Source: Ignelater luminosus
Lineage: Eukaryota > Arthropoda > Insecta > Coleoptera > Elateridae
Assembly: GCA_011009095.1 (NCBI GenBank)
Contig: VTPC01000463.1
Location: forward strand, 250,976 to 314,975
Length of the DNA stretch: 64,000 nt
Reading direction: 5' to 3'
This document shows positions 62,601 to 64,000 of the stretch, piece by piece. The notes beneath the pieces are model-generated. The model was not told where the DNA came from. It did not search any database and saw nothing but the letters and a program-made list of their open reading frames with translations. A program made the translations under genes and the position numbers. How positions within the stretch are numbered: the stretch's first letter is position 1; every line of letters starts with the position of its first letter.

Positions 62601-62873
62601 CCTCTTTATTATCTCTTTAGATCGTACATCAGGGTTTCACTGTTTTCTTGGAAAGTTTCGAGAAGAAAACGGGAAGACCGAAGAAAACCAAGGTAAATCC
62701 GAATTTGAATTATCTTACACGCCAAAGAAAATTTGACTGGAAAAACTTTCGCTACTGACTGAAACAGGTAGCAAACACCATTAAATTAAGACTTCTCTGA
62801 TTACATCGATTTTAGATAAAGAACCGTTCAGAGACTCCCCCACTGTTTCACGGCTTATGACACCATATATTAC

Positions 62874-62969
62874 CTGGACTCTATTGGCAAAGAAAGGGCG
62901 TCCAAGAAGCAAATGTCTCATACAGAATTTACGCTGGCGTTCTTTGAAATATCTTTTTCCTTCTCGAAA
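62874..62969 (-). CDS. Possible 96-base internal exon, unrecognised
   Basis: On the minus strand the acceptor attcattatttctttgcag ends at 62970 and the donor GTCCAG/GTAATA follows 62874. The 96 bases between are a multiple of three and open in only one of three frames, reading FREGKRYFKERQRKFCMRHL then LLGRPFFANRVQ, a basic peptide. Both splice sites are near consensus. The frame also stays open into both flanks (62781-63059, 92 codons), which lowers the weight of its openness. No protein family is recognised. Confidence 0.35.
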
Positions 62970-63059
62970 CTGCAAAGAAATAATGAATAATCTTGAACGG
63001 TTCACAGCTCCGATGTAAAAAAAGACAGGAAATACATCGTTGAAGAGTGTTCGAATCAA

Positions 63060-64000
63060 GAATAGACTGGTACAGTTTCTGCCTCCATTATATGCAACGT
63101 ATGGAGAAAAGCCGCAACTTCTACTTCCGTCTTCTGGATGAGTTTGGAAAAAGAAAATGTCTGTGATTGCAAGTCAAATTGTGAAATGATGAGCTAGTTC
63201 GTATTCTTTGCACTTTACTGTTTCACTGGCTGCAAAAGCAGATTGCATAAATTAGTGGTTAGTGTCAAAGTGGTTTTATTTATACAAAACTCTCTATTTC
63301 TTATACATTGCTTCGAATGATGTCTATAACTACGTTTTATTTAATTTCTACAAGTCAAAGCTTAGCTATAGACTACAAATTTATTTTAATAACAAAAAAT
63401 ATTTTTCAAAGGTTTAAACTTGTTGTATGGAGCAGTGTTTGGACTATATTTGCTGTTTACAGTTTTCTAAAAGTACAGCTACCCTGAGAATTATTACGGT
63501 TCGCTTTTGCTACTCATTTTAGTGCCTGGCATTCTTGTACTCGAAAAAACTGACCGTCATTGTCATTTTCAGAACGATCACCATTATGAATCCTAAAGGC
63601 TGAAACGTTCGGCTTCGCGACTCGAAGCGTTCTAAAGTGTCTTAAGGAACCATCATGTCAAGTGACGTACTTTAATCATTTCGTGCCAGGTTTTCTGGGA
63701 ATATAAAATGTACCGTTCTCGTTAGAAACAAGTTCAATCTTAGCCTACTCCAATACAGTTTTTTTCTTTCTATTATATGGTACGATTTATTAAAATTAAG
63801 GAATAAAATTCATAAGGGCCCAACTTGTTAACTTAGCGGTGGACCCATTAGCTACTGTTACGTGACTATTATTATCTCATTTGGTATTTACCAAAATCTT
63901 TTTAATTAATTTTCGTTTCTTAATTTGCAGTTGGAATTTTTTTTGCTTATTACCATAAGTCTTTAACATTGTTTTCTAATAATTGGGTTATACAGTTTGA
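63060..64000. other. Gene-free stretch to window end
   Basis: Nothing recognised on either strand. Confidence 0.45.

Noticed and set aside
1-64000. CRISPR array, rRNA genes, intact tRNA genes, bacterial operons, telomeric repeat arrays
   Set aside because: None of the corresponding patterns was seen on either strand; the only tRNA-like sequence is the decayed one at 22432-22512.

Overview
This is an AT-rich (by eye about one third G+C) stretch of animal nuclear DNA, most likely from an insect. The pointers are a mariner element with a typical insect-type transposase, relics of pogo-like, Tc1-like and non-LTR elements, palindromic MITE-like repeats, and a TATA/initiator promoter of arthropod spacing followed by a 65-base intron. 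There is no operon structure, bacterial gene, rRNA gene, CRISPR array or long intact host gene. The window looks like intergenic or intronic DNA that has been gathering transposons, with a few short exon-like islands. The species cannot be told from the sequence alone.

Layout. 1-1216: a broken pogo/jerky-type transposase on the minus strand, cut by the window edge, followed by a scattered 14-base motif (1330-1740). 5081-5545: a compact array of 15-base tandem and inverted motifs. 11.2-11.3 kb: a possible minus-strand exon. 18.1-18.3, 20.1-20.3 and 22.4-22.5 kb: an inverted-repeat element, a 25-base minisatellite and a tRNA-like relic. 24.2-24.8 kb: a decayed LINE reverse transcriptase. 26.26-27.73 kb: a large foldback element with arms of about 660-700 bases around a loop of about 110 bases. 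35.4-35.7 kb: a GC/CpG-rich islet. 37.4-40.0 kb: the most gene-like part, with two open frames of about 134 codons that begin at splice-acceptor-like sites, and between them a compact transcription unit (TATA box, initiator, donor, short intron, well-placed ATG, AATAAA). 45.4-47.8 kb: two different Tc1-like relics facing each other. 53.0-56.4 kb: a palindromic MITE, a possible 81-base exon, a nearly intact mariner (54200-55494) and a LINE 3'-end relic. 60.8-63.0 kb: two more exon-like segments with good splice signals.

The transposase identifications rest on family motifs in the translated sequence and are solid for mariner, pogo-like and Tc1-like. The host-exon calls rest only on splice-site quality plus open frame, with no recognised protein family, and need RNA evidence. 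The most interesting items are the long foldback (a possible dsRNA source), the small transcription unit at 38.45-38.70 kb, the motif array at 5.1-5.5 kb, and a three-copy unclassified repeat at 39.4, 43.2 and 50.3 kb.
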